Shown piece by piece: positions 29,324-42,900 of a stretch of 64,000 nucleotides of DNA. This DNA comes from Strigops habroptila (Eukaryota > Chordata > Aves > Psittaciformes > Psittacidae). A program made the position numbers and the translations under genes. The DNA lies in NCBI RefSeq assembly GCF_004027225.2, contig NC_044278.2, forward strand, positions 65,236,243 to 65,300,242. The letters run 5' to 3'. The notes below the pieces were generated by a model. The model saw only the letters and a program-made list of their open reading frames with translations. It was not told where the DNA came from and did not search any database. The number at the start of each line of letters is the position of its first letter. Within the stretch, counting starts at the first letter, position 1.

Positions 29324-30615
29324 GTATGCAACTGCACATTATATAACAAACATTTGCATTTTTAAGATACAAATTTCATGTTGCAAAGCAGCTATATACC
29401 TGCCAACTGCACATTATTAAAAAGGAAAGAACAATGGAAGCTCACGCTTTTTGTGAAAATGCACTGGAAAAAAAATGTTCAAGTCCTTTTTGTTTGCCAT
29501 GATGCTGCTTAACACAATATGAAAAAGAATGAGAGTATTGGCACAGATCATTGTATTTGCAGAAACATATCTTAAATGCTTGATATCCTTGATAAGAATG
29601 TGAAATATGGTATGAATGAACTCAATAGTACTTTTTAGCTATTCACACTTATTTAAATAACATCTGTCAAATGCAGAAAGTTTTAGTAACTCCCACTAAC
29701 TGAAGCATAAGCATCACTGTGGTCTGCATGCACTTTGCTATCATCTCATGCGTCACCAGTTTTTTAGCAGAATGATCAGGAATGAGGTATTTTCTTTTCT
29801 TCCTAGTTTGGTTAGAAATGCTGATCTGTTAAAACTCAACTTTGTGCAGAAGCAGATTAATTTTCAGAACACAAGTTTTCTCAAAAGCCACCAGAAAACG
29901 AATCCAGCAACAACAAAATTACCAGCTTTGTCAGTAGAAATATCTGAAGTCTGTTGGCTTGCACTCTTTGCACACATGTGAAGGTTCTCGCGGTTCCCAT
30001 TTTTTGTGAAGAAACTTGAGGTTCAGTTTTTTCCTACTAAAGGAAAGGAACGCTTTTGAAATCTTCTGTGATCCAATGAGAAATGTTTCCTCCAAGCAAT
30101 ACCATAACCCCAAACACTTTCCAAACTTCTGCTCTGTCCACATTCACCAACAGTAGAAGGAAGAAACATGGCGAACAAAAGGGCGGTGATGACAATTGAT
30201 TTAGCTTCACATCATTTTTGCTATGTGCTGTATGTTTATAATGTTGCACTGTGTCTGTTTATGTCAAAGGACACAAACATCTTCAGAATTGTCTTAAGCT
30301 GAGCACATGCAATTCCACCGAAACCACTGGGGAAAGTTATATACCAGAAGTTAAATTTGCAAGTTTAGCCATCAAGTCTCTGGGAAAGCAACAGTAACAA
30401 TATTATTTTCTATTATCAGACAACACTAAAATCAACAGGCTTCTGGTTAGAGATTCTGGGCATCTCTTTAGTGTATGTCAGTAATAACAGACAACTTGCT
30501 AAATGCTAACGATTGTTTTATCTACATGTAGCATCACACAACCTTTGGCTAAACTGAGGGTTCCTGTAAAGGATTTAAAATGCTTTTTTGGCAAACTTAG
30601 CACATCAAAGTTAAA

Positions 30616-30662
30616 TAATAATAATAATGATGATCATCATCATTGGCAGCAGCAGCAGCTTC
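30616..30662. repeat. Compound trinucleotide microsatellite
   Basis: AAT repeats run into ATGATGATCATCATCAT (a palindrome) and then CAG repeats. Confidence 0.8.
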
Positions 30663-31539
30663 AGCTCCAGGACGCATAAATAAATGAATTTGCATAAGGA
30701 AGACTTGCAGACATTTTGAAACTGTAGTTAAGCCTCATAAAAATCCCAGTGTGGTAATCAAAAGCACATATGCTCATTGCTGAAATGTTTTCTTGAAGCC
30801 CAGAGAAGTTGAATTAATTGTTTCCTTAGTTTACCATGGTCCATAATTCGTAGCTCCAAATCTCGTTTGTTGTCTATCACTGTGAGAACTGAATCAAATC
30901 TGTATGATTTATAAAAACAGGCAAGGAGACCGCAACATACAAAGCTTATTTCTTTACTAAATGAGCTTATATGACACAAGTCTCAGCCCCTAAAAATATT
31001 TTCAAATTCATTACAGTTCATTACCATGGGTTTTATTATTTTATCTATTCCAGTAGCACTTCAATACTTCTTTGAAGATCAGTGGAATAAGTATACTACG
31101 TTTGTATTACAATAGTTCCTAGAAGACCACACTATTACCATACTATTACCTTGACCAAGCAATACACATGGATTATTGGGATAAAAACAGACATAAATCT
31201 TACCTACTAAGCAGACAGAAAAAAGAAAAAACCCACATCTGTTTAGTCTTTCTACAGGTCTGATTTTTTTTATAAAACAGAGTTAATCAATCTATTCAAA
31301 ACTGCAGAAAAAAGCCTATACTTAACCTAGGGATTAAGCCCAGACTTCTGCATACAAACGTATTTTCTTAGTTGTATGACTGGGTCCAGGTTTATTGGAT
31401 TTTTCTTTTTACTATGTTGAATAGAATGGATCATATCGAAAAGCAAGTGAAATACAAAAATATATATGTAGTAATATTTCCATTGGATAAACTATTCAAA
31501 AGAAGATAAAATTCTATGACTAAATGGTAAAGTCTTGTA

Positions 31540-31640
31540 TATGTGTGTGCACATACTTTCATATATATACATATATATACTGTATATATACACATCTGTG
31601 TATAGTCATATGGATGTGTATATATACACATCTATATATG
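31540..31640. repeat. TA/TG-rich microsatellite
   Basis: Imperfect TATATA/CATATA/TGTGTA repeats. Confidence 0.8.
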
Positions 31641-32412
31641 ATTAAAGAAATTGTGAAGCCAGAAATCAAGTTCCATCTACTCTATTGTGTCTAATCTCAC
31701 TGTGTTTCTATCCCTGCCTTGTTTATGTATGTAAATTTACACATACACCTTGATGAGTAGCAATGCTTTGAAGATTGAGCTGTTGAACATCTTACATGTC
31801 CTTTTTCCAGTAAAATTAATTCTGATTAGTAAATACTAATAGATTTTAGTAATTTATACACCTTTTCTTCATAGGGAAGCAAGCTAGCCAGTGGCTACTA
31901 TTCTGTATGTTTCCGAGGCATTTATTTCCATTATCCCACACATTAAGACTTACCTTCCCCAAAATCTTGGTGTCAAATAAAAACAAAGAACCCAGAACCC
32001 ACCTGACACCTCCATTTTCTGATAAGGAATCTACTGTTTGATGTTTCTTCCCCATACTTCATCCTTCAAATATTTTATTAATGAAACAAAGCAAATCTAC
32101 GATGGATTTGTTTTCCTTTTCAATTATGGATAATAATTTAATAGTCAGTGGTCCTGTTTATGGTCAACTTTATGGTCAACTCCTTCTTTGGTTGCCTTAT
32201 TGACAAGATACTGTTTCACAGCCCAAAACCCATTGCTTTACAATTATTATTAAGAGTTTCTCATTGTCTAAAATAAATTTGCTTTTTGGTAATCACATGA
32301 TAGTTATATCTCACAACTGTGTCTGGTGTGTTTCCTGTTTTGGGTTCGCTTATTAAACCGAAGAAAAGTTCTCAGAAGCTGGTGGTGGATGAGGAGAGTC
32401 TGAATTGGCAGC

Positions 32413-32418
32413 TTTATT
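32413..32418 (-). terminator. TNFSF13B polyadenylation signal candidate
   Basis: AATAAA on the minus strand, about 80 nt after the stop codon, giving a short 3' UTR. Further AATAAA-like sites lie lower (about 32086), so a longer form is possible. Confidence 0.5.
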
Positions 32419-32495
32419 ACAATTCAATATTTCTCTGATAAAGGCATAGGAAAAGAAGAAAACTGCATTAAGCATAATAACAAAAATGAAGGACT

Positions 32496-32608
32496 TCAGA
32501 GGAGTCTAACTGCACCAAAAAAAGTACCATCTCCATCCAAGGATATTTTGGCCCTTCTCCGTGGTATTGTAAGTTGAAGTTCATCCCCTTCTTCTAATTT
32601 TGCAATGC
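32496..32608 (-). CDS. TNFSF13B: TNFSF13B last coding exon
   Basis: 113 nt ending in TGA at 32496-32498. It encodes A-K-L-E-E-G-D-E-L-Q-L and the terminal F-F-G-A-V-R-L-L strand. Confidence 0.95.
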
Positions 32609-35600
32609 CTGGCAAAGATTTGAAATATTTTTAAGTTAATATTTCAAATACATTATTTTCACAAACTGTATTCAAAAAGTCATTACACGTCATCTTACAA
32701 ATATAAGCATAGCTTGTTACTTGTGCCAAGTGCTTTTTTATCTTTTAGGTACAATCTTAGAAATTGTGGCCTACCCAAAGCTGATACTTAACGTTCTCTG
32801 TGGAGCTAGACCTACTTTCCATTCTGCACTCAGCATACCACAGTTCACTTACGCAACCACTGCAAAACTTCGTAACAGTGGTATACCCAGATCCCTCACT
32901 TTCTGGTGATGTGACCGCCAAGGTCAGCATTGGATATTGCTGGTCCTAGACCACTCTGTTCCCACACTTCTGGAGGAGGTCTCATGAGCTTTACCCACCA
33001 AATGAAGTTACCAGACATCAGCTGATTCACTGCAACTGCAGAGCACAAAAGTCTGCTTCCTGCCAGCCACACATCAGCTGATGTGATAACTGAAAGCACC
33101 TCGCCTTCAAGTTGCAGTCACTGAGCTGAGAGCACATCTAACATCTGCTGTGACACATGCTCAGCAGCAAGAGATACTGCAGTGGGATCTGTTTTTGCAG
33201 CTGAAAGCAGAAGGGTGGGAATTTGGGAAGCAGGAACTGTGAAGTGGCAGGATGGAGTAGATATCCTGGTTAAGAAAGGTGGGGAGTAATACAAGGGTAA
33301 GATAAGAGGATAGATGAAATTGAAGGTGGTTATGGCTCCAGAATGTGTGGGTAGAGGGGCAGGAAATTAGATAAAATGTTTGGACAGCCGCAACTGCCAG
33401 GACGAAGTAGCTAATTTATGTTTATTTGTAAAAAAATTAGCTTCCTTCCCCATTACTTGCCATTACTTGCCAACAGTCAACTCCATCACTCATTGTCACC
33501 CACTTTTTAATAAAGCATTGAAAGAAAAGATTGTATTTATACAGATCTTGTTGGAAAATAACAAAAGAGAAAACCCTCAAATCCACCATTAAGGGAGAAA
33601 GACAGACAAATAGCAGCAACCAAACAAGGTTTAATAGGCTTTGACAATAATTCCTGAATGCTACTGCATTACTACAAAAATTGGTTAGCTAAAAAAAAAA
33701 TATGATGTTTTAAACAGAACATAGCTCCTAAATATTTTATTAATATAGCTAAATGTGGAACTCAACACCTAAGTTAAACTGAGTTCTTCAGTAAGGACAG
33801 CATGTACTTCTTTTGTCTATTTCAGGCATCTAACTGAAAACACCGAAGTATCTAACTATGTTATATAGTCAATGGAGAAAGAGGAATTGTTCAGATCACC
33901 TAAGTTAGATGCATACCCTCCAACTGCCGATACTTTATATAAAATGTATTTTTGAAAGTATTCTGTAATTTTATATTTAACCAGATCCGTAAGTGCAGTC
34001 CATTTTCTTTACAACTGCCACAATACTTAATCACCCAACACTACAAATTCTATCTGACACAGTTTATTTGCAAACAAAGAAAAGGAAAACTTAGATGTTT
34101 ACCAGCAGTATAGCAAGAATTATTCGGATAAGACTGTGGCATATTTTGGATGCAACGAAACAATGTCACCAAGCTGAGATCATCACCAAACACATGGGCC
34201 TTCTTCCTCTGTATTAGGTGTCCCATAGCAAATGTTGTATCCGTATATAAAACCTGCAGAATGAAAAGGTGCAGACTTCAAACGTATTGTATGGAGACAT
34301 TAAAAATCCTTTTAAAAAGTCAGATTCTGAAGGGAATCAAGCTTTCTCACCTGGCCATAAATGAAGAAATATCCTGTTTCTTTGATCACAATTTTATTTC
34401 CTTGCTCTTCCAGAGCTGTTCCACGTTTAAAGCTCAAAAGCCAAGGGACAATGCTTGAATCATCTAAAAGAAACAGTAATTTTTGGGTAATCAGAAAGAA
34501 AAGTCACTTTTTCATCTGCCAAAAATTAACAAAGCTGACTTCTAGTCAAGACTTCTAGTCTCACTAGCTGGATTTCCCCACTGAAAAGAGGATATTTGCA
34601 AAAGCTGTCCAGATGCAGGGACTTTTTAATTATTTTTAATTGGGTGACATAACTCAGTTACTGCTTTGAAGTTAGACAAGATCAGATGGAAGAGTTAATA
34701 CATGGAATAGTTAGCTATAAATCATGGAACATATTCTTACCTTTCTGTTGGATATCACTTTTGCTGTCAGCGATCAGTTGCAAGCAGGCCTGCAGCACTG
34801 TGAAGTGAAAGCATTTTGAAATCAAACAAATAGAAACCAGTCATAGAATAGAGCAAGCTTTTGAAACAAATTAAAAAAAAAAAAAAAAAAAAAGAAAGAA
34901 AAAAAGAAAAAAGAAAAAAGGGCATAAAAAAAAACTCTCTTGGTCTCACCACTGATTTGAAAACATAACCGTTTGATTTTAATGCAGATCTTACTCAAAT
35001 GTACCAAAACAAAATTCACACAAACACCTATTAGATTACCTTCAGAAACCATGCAGCTAAGCAGGAAGCTTTAGGTAGTAGCACAAGTAATACTTGCTTG
35101 TTTTAATCTCTGGTCCTAATATAATTGGAATATGTAGCAGTAAGTCAAATGAGCTAGGAGTCATCAGATCAATTAGCCTTGTGCATTTTCTAAGCAACAA
35201 TTAAAAAAAAACCCCAACCCTGACAACTATGACAGATATCAGATTTACTAATGACGTTTACTATATTCTTGAAAGAAATTAGTTTCCAGTCATAATTTCT
35301 GTAAAATATTAGTCATATATACTGGTTACATGGTACTTTCAAAATAAATTCTCATGTGTATGTACTTTCAATATGTTTTCAGATACCGACACTCAGTCGA
35401 CCTATACTGAGGCTAAGAGGGAAGATACTGAGATGACTGTTAGCAAATTAATGCACACATAACAAATAGCTTAGTATCTGTCAAAACTAATGCATTGCTC
35501 AAAAGTGTAGAGACTGGTGACACTAATGAGAAACTAGGAGTTTTATCAAAGAAAAATATAGCAGTATGTTAAAACACGGGCTCCAAATGAAACAAAGATC

Positions 35601-36914
35601 TTGTAAAAAAAAAATCTGCTAAAAGGATAAAATAAAAAAAGCATAGTTGCATTTGCTTAGAGCAGATTTTAATGAAAACATCTGGTTCTAGTGCTACTTT
35701 GAAGGGTGGAAAACAGAGTAGTAACACTTATTGCACTTGATAGAGACCAAATGCATTTACTAAGAGTCAAGAGGCATGGATTGCTGAATCTCTGTTTTTG
35801 TTTACCTCTTTTTGGGTAAGAAGGCTGTGGGTTAGATTTGGCCACTCTTACTATAATGGGCAGAGCCCTACTCCATGGGATGTTGTTTCTGCATGTGCCA
35901 GTGGTACTCATGTGTGCAAGCAAATGCCCAGCAGCACAAACCTCTCACTACACAACAGGTAGTGAGAGGATCTGCGTAGAAAGCAGTCTCTCTCTAAGTC
36001 TCCCTTCCACAGGGGCCTGCCTGAAATTACCAGAAGGGGGCTAGATGCTCAGCAGCACTCAGTGGTGCCAGCTGGCATCTTGGAATGCTCCAATGTCACA
36101 ATAATCACACAACCTGTGAGCCTGCTTACATTAACAGGAACACTACTCTGCAAGCTCCCATCTCCTACACGAGAATGTTTCCTTGAGTTCTAGCAATACT
36201 CATAAAAAATGTGCAAAAATCTAGAGCTTTTCAAACCAAGAATTTAGATGTATTTGAATTCCCTGCCTTTTGATAAGGAATAGAAAAAACAAGCTAACAC
36301 AAAATCAAAAAAGGTATTACACTTCAGTCATTTTTCTATCACACTTGTGAGCAACAGAATTTTCTAAAAAAGAAGCTTCCAAATAAAATAAAAATGTAGA
36401 TTTCTAGAGTTGCACAACAAAGCACATCAAGCGATTTATTTCACAAGGTACTAATTCACTCTTTTTTGGAGCAAAGTGTCTTCCTAGTGAATGGAATTTG
36501 CTGATTCCCTGGTATTTCAGTAAGCTAAATCAAAATTTTCATTCCTGCTTTTAAAAGAACTTACTAGTGTGGCCACTGGATTTTCCACTAACCCAACAAG
36601 AGAGGATTTGTTATGATTCACACTAACCAGCTGCTATCTAGCTGTGTACAAATGAGTAGTGTCTACAAACAGTGAAAGTTATGGCTACTTTAGCAACTCT
36701 TGTTAAACCTGCTCTGCAAACTTGATTGACATTTTTGAAACTATCCTGATTCACAGTCTGCAAGCCTGGATTCATGTTTTGGCTGTTTGCAGCATGAAAA
36801 TACTAGTCATCATTACTGAGAACGGCTACACAGTACCCGCCAGGATATTTTCCATATTTTTAAAACACATATCAACTCTGCTTTATTCTATAGATAGCAA
36901 ATCTACATATATCC

Positions 36915-36950
<36 letters not shown>

Positions 36951-39900
36951 CACTGGCCTTTTTTTTTTTTTAGTGTATGCAAACAGAAATAAGGCTCCAC
37001 AGAATACAGTAAGGTAGATTTTCATGGAAAAATATGGACATGACAGTGTCATTCATGACAATAAAGAGAACAGAAATTAGCACAGTGGCCCTTTTACCTA
37101 AAGCCACATGGGACAAATAATACCTAAAAAAGTGTTTGAGGTATTGAACAACAACATGCTTCAAAAATACGTTCAGAAGCCAAGACTGACACATAACTAT
37201 TTCCAGTATATGCAAGTACTTCATTTTGACCTCAGTGGAACTACATACATGCTTAAAATTAAGTAATTCAATGAAACAAATTCAGAGCAAACAATACTAC
37301 TATTAAGGAGAAAATATGCATATACAGAGTATATTTTCTGGGTACATTAACAGGGATTTTCAGTAAACAGTTAACATTGAAATGTTAGCAATTCTATTCC
37401 AAGAAGGACCCAAATCTTACCTGAAGTACAATATCGAGAATATATGCATTACAAAATATGGGTTGAATAGCTACTATCAGTACTGAGCAGAATAAATCAA
37501 AAGCTCTACCTGAATGCCCATCATCCCAGTGTAAATCAAACCTGAGCATCAGTTTTGTAGTCTAAAGAGTTTGTTTATAATTAATAATGCAAGCAGAAGA
37601 CAAGATTCATAAAATATACTTTTTAAATGTGTAAAAATAGAGACCAACTGTCACCATAAGGTCCAGCTGAACAAAACAGTGTGTTGAGAACAATAAAGTG
37701 TGCCCCATCCTCTTTTGACTTTATAGCTTTGCTTTGATGAGCATTTTTTTTTTCCTGATTTTAACCGCTCTGCAGGGTGTGGGTGGGAAGAAGAACATTT
37801 CAGAATCTGTCTTCTTCCATGAACAGAACAGCCAATTCTGAAGAAGTCAGTGACTCCAGATGCCTTTATAAACCACAGCCAGCACATGAAGGGATGTGTT
37901 CTCTATGTGTTGAGCAATGAAACCACAGTTTAAAAAAAAAAAAAAAACCAACTTAGCTTTTGCAGCAGGATAAAAACGCAGCCTTCGGCATAGCTGCATG
38001 ATATTGGTAAAATCATATTTGTCCTCCCATGCAAGTTTTTGTATTATTTAATTCACATAATCATTTTATTATGTTGCAATCTAACGTCATAATCCATCCA
38101 AACAAAATTTCAAGTTTATTACCTGTGAACTCATGCATAAATTTTAAAGTTTCATTACCTGAGGCCCAAGACACCCATCTCAATTTTTGCTGAATTTGTG
38201 CATGTTCTTGAACCATTTGCAGTTGTTCTTCCCTTAACTTCTTCATTTCTTACCACAAGAGACCTCTTACTTTTTGCTTGTGCATTTTTAGAAATGGTTA
38301 ATTTGGTGCTTTTTAATTAAGAAGTCTTTATATGGCATTAAGCATGGATTAAGTTAGTCCCTGCACTAAAATGGCTTGGTCATAGCTACATGTATGACTC
38401 TGATCTAACAAATACCTTAAAAATATTAGTAGCATTATTTTGACCTTAAGAGAATTACAAATAACATGTTACAATCAGAAAAAGAAGAAAATAATATAAG
38501 AACAATTAAGAATAATTTATGTAGACTTCCATTATACAGTATAAAATAAAAAAAAAATCAGCCTATTTTGTGTATTTTTGATTGCAGTTTTCCGCATAAT
38601 ACACAGCACCAATTCATTAATTCAGTAAATTGAATTCTTCATGTAAAATTGCAGGCATTTTATAAAGTAATTTTCTATCCTTTGACATAGAAGGGCATAC
38701 TTCCTTTTGAGTAACTGTTGTCAGCAGAAATAAAAAAGAATAACATATCTTTTCAAGAAGTAGGCCTTTTTTTAAGAGAACTCATATTTCCCTCTTCAAA
38801 CAATAAAATAAGAAGTATTTTGAATATTTGGTGAGGGCATTTTACATGTGTCATTTGTTTAGACTAGTAACAAAAGGTTAGGTTTCTTAATTCTATGATC
38901 ACTAAAATCAAATTCTACTTGTGAAAGGTCTTGCTATTCCTCTGTCACAGTGACCTAAACCAACAACCTACAGAGTCAAAACACTTCTAACCAACAAATG
39001 TACCAATCTGCCAAAGCAAATGTATCAATCTGCCAGTAAGAACAACTATACAAAGAACAATGGCAAAATTCTCACAACTTACACACAGTGCTTGCATGGA
39101 AATAGTTATTTTCCATGGACACAACTGACATTGGAATAGAACCTGGGAACTGCTAGTAAACAAAAAATTGCCAAGTCACATGCCAGGTTAGCCTGCCTCA
39201 CTGTTTTGTGGAATTACTCAGAATTTCTCCTCAGTTCCTTCCATACGTGCAATCAGACTGGTTGAGATGAATAAACTCAATGCTTCAAAGTAGATACAGT
39301 TCATGGGTGCTCCAATCTGATTGCAGCAGAGCGTCACCTGAATTGAAGTTTACAGAAGCCTTGATGCTCACCTCACTAGTTGACCACGGGAATCAGAATC
39401 CTACAATAATTATCAGAATGAGGCACAGAGAGAGTGTGTAAATGAAACTTGATATTCATACATTGAACTTCTGTAATGGAACCTCTATCTTGTTTCTGGG
39501 CTCAAGTGCACATACAGCTTAGAGACAAACATGCAGGCAAGGAAATCAGTAATCATGAACAGGGTACAAAATTCAGGACAGGTTTCTGTTGTATATAAAT
39601 TTTCCTCTACAGGCAAAATTTATAAAAAGAAAGACAAGGAGGATTACCTCTGTTCTTATTTGTCCTGATATGACATTTGCCAGAAGTGGTTAGATGATCT
39701 ATCTGCCTGCATATTAATAATGTGTACCTTCCAAAATCACTCATTAACTCCTACTCATTGCATCAAGAACTCTGGTTCTGACAGCTTTATTTGGAATTGA
39801 TGCTTGAAACCCATCTCTTGAACCTACTTGAGCTGGAAATTTTCTCAAGACACAAGATGTGCAACAACTGATGACTAATAATTGTATGCATGAACACAGA

Positions 39901-42900
39901 CAAATGCATACTCCATTAATATATGAAAAAATAACATTGTGTTAGATCCATTTTCATTCACTTTACATTTTAATTAAAATTAGTGGCCACTTTGATGTGC
40001 GCAACATCAAACAAATAATAGAAAAAATAAAATAAAATGAAACCTCCATATGTTCAAGAAGGGCTATGCTGGATCTAAAAAGAATCTATTTCTGGAATTT
40101 AATAATTAAAATTTAAAAAGAAAACAGAATCAAACAATAACTTTATTTATAAACAAAATATGGTTCTGTATTTTACTTCTGCTCTCTGTTGAAGCACAAG
40201 AGAAACAATTCCATACGAGTGATGTTTTCAAGTATTCAAGTATTCACTTTCTAAGGAATTGGTCTGTGTTAAAGTGAACTTATGGGTCAACGATTAATTA
40301 TCAGACCAAACTCTACTTCGAGAGCTTGTTGAAGCAAACAGAAATAGGATGAGAACAAAGCACCTCACTCAATACCCTAATTTATCCGCCATTGTCCCAG
40401 AATGAGTGCAGCACATCTGCAGGATTATTTGGAGGCTGCCAGGATTCTGGTACAGAGAAATGGATGCGAGAAGATCAAAATGCAGGGCCAGTAATTCTGT
40501 GTACATGACTAAGTAACAGACAGGATTCAGCACCATGAACAACACCATGCTCTCCTATTTCACTCACTCTTCTGAAACAAAATTTAACATTGACTAGCAG
40601 GTTCATGGTCATCGGTGATATCTGATCTGAGAAAATGTAATATCTTACTGAACTCTGACAAACTTAATCTGCTGTAATTAGAGCAAGCAGAAAGTTAACC
40701 CTGTCTAACAGATGACCTTTCATATAAATACAAGATTTGTAACTTACTTTTTTTCTTTTTTATATACAAAAATATGATGGTCATGTTAGAAAACAGGTTG
40801 TCGTAGGTAAACCTATGTGGCTTTTCGTCTTTTAAATAAATGCCCATATTCTGTGCTTTCTGTCACCCATCCTGAACAATTTTAAAGACAGCTGTATTTT
40901 TTTTTTAAGAAAAAAATCCAAAAAACTTACAGAAATAAGTAGCTTATATAGAATTTTATGTGAATAAAGTCAAATAGGAATAATCAAAGTTGGCTACTTC
41001 ATGAGAAGAATTTTAAGTCTGCCAGAAGCACAGCTGAGGAGCCCATAACCCTCCCCATACACCCTCAAACAGGAATAAGAATAAAGATGAAAGCTACTGT
41101 GAAAGGAACTGGATAACTTGCAGAGTACTGATACTATAACATTAATTTAAAAAGAAAGACATGCCTCCTTATTTTTGATGATACTTGTGCTTTAGATCAA
41201 TCACTAGTTTTTATTTGGCAGTTGCTAGGGTGGAGAGAGCAGGGAAGCTTCCCATGATAGAAAACAAGAAACACAATTTAAGCAATCTTGTCCTCAGTCC
41301 TCTTTGTAAAAACATTCTTAGCTAAGACCCCGAGCCAAAGATTACTAATGAAATAGAATAAAACCCATTTAAACCTATGGATTTTGGGTGATGTCCTAAG
41401 TGAATATTCTCTTTTGAGAATATTCTCTTTTGAGAATGTTGGAGGTAAGTAGAGTGATTATACTCTAGAACTTAAATTTCATTTAGCTTGCTGAAGATTA
41501 AGCAAAATAGATTTCACATTGATTAGTCACTCAAAAGCATATTTTAAGCAAAGTTTGGTTTAGTCTTTACCTACAAATTACTCCATTTCAACTTCATCTA
41601 TTAATAATTTAAGATATCAGCTTTTATCAATTAAAACAACCTGAAATTATCTGTAAAAGCATTGAACTGATTTAGCAACTCAGGAACATTTTTGATTACT
41701 CAGTGCAATTATAGTATGTATGCAAACTCTTATAATAAAGTTCTGTATTTCATCCTATCAGGCATCATTGTATTTGGAAAGGAAAATAAAATTTAAAAAT
41801 ATAGGCATTTTATCCCCAAAGAAAAATATATTCCATCAATATTCCAACATTATAATACACATCAGAGGTCTTCTGTGGAGCAGAGTCTTCAATGTTCTCT
41901 GCAGCACCTTTTAGAAAGGCCATGATAGAAATAATCTTACTGGATAAACATGCATTTATTAACTTTGCTAATTACATTAATAGATTGATTTAATGTAGAA
42001 ATGATGCTAAACTTCTGAATTTCTTGTAGTCTGCCTTTTTTGACAGGTACAAGTCAGCCTTTCTCTTTGAAAGCTCCTACTTCCCTAAATTAAGTACATT
42101 TCTTGTTACTTCTCTCTTTCAAGATGAGCGTGTTTTCCCAGAAAAATGACTTGGCATTTTTAATAATAGCTTTCCCTGCCTATTATTGATCAGAGAGAAA
42201 CAAGTTAGGCATTACCCTGGGTTGAGACTGATGGATTTAGAACTGAGCAATTTACAATCTGAACGATTTGAAGTTGCTTTACTCAACTCTACCACATCAT
42301 CAAGAAATACCTCTATTACAAGAAGCAGATTTAGGATCTAACATTCAAAGTTCAACCTGCGGATAGCATGAATATCTGGTACCTTAAACAGTATGTCTCT
42401 GCTCATTGCAAGGGGCTTGGACTAAATGGCTTTTAAAGGTCCCTTCCAACCGAAACCATTCTGTGATTTTGTATAATGACCATTAAGAGAATATGCCCAC
42501 AGTTACCACCATTCATTCAGCAGTAATTGTGGAAATGGTAACAGATTCTGGGAGCACAGATGGGCTGACAGGAGAAGACAGGAGTCAAACACTGTTGCTT
42601 TTCTCCAGATGGAATTCAACTGCAGCATCCCATCCCACTCTGCTGGATGCTATTTACCTGTTTCTTCTGTGTGGACAACAGACCTTCTCCCCCTGTTTCT
42701 GCTCCCAGTCCAGATTTCCTTTTGGAAGCTTTCACCTGGTCCAGGACCAGGAAGCCTGGTCTCCTAACGGGGAGAAGTGACAGCCAGTGAAAGCAGCCTT
42801 GCATTTGCCCACCCCCTGCAAGCTGAAAACCACCCCTCCAGCTTACCTGCCTGGCGCCAGCTGCAGACACTTGAAGGAAGGAAGGAACAGGGGTACTCGC

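Larger units (their letters stand above)
29324..32390. other. Intergenic DNA downstream of TNFSF13B
   Basis: No gene seen. Simple repeats include a compound trinucleotide (AAT, then GAT/CAT, then CAG) at 30616-30662 and TA/TG microsatellite sequence at 31540-31640. The rest is AT-rich and unassigned. Confidence 0.5.
34798..38158 (-). other. TNFSF13B: TNFSF13B intron 2
   Basis: Contains an A-rich tract (34873-34920), a 30-base A-run (36918-36947) with a T-run 11 bases beyond it, and otherwise AT-rich unassigned sequence. Confidence 0.65.
38241..42846 (-). other. TNFSF13B: TNFSF13B intron 1
   Basis: About 4.6 kb. It holds a CR1 3' end (42395-42475), a 22-bp near-tandem at 38995-39037, and a repeated GAATATTCTC motif at 41402-41441. 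No other exons were convincing. Confidence 0.6.

Noticed and set aside
38159..38276. Alternative BAFF exon 2 frame containing K-S-K-R, which looks like a furin site
   Set aside because: Its phase fits neither the donor of exon 1 nor the acceptor of exon 3. Using it would shift the TNF domain out of frame.
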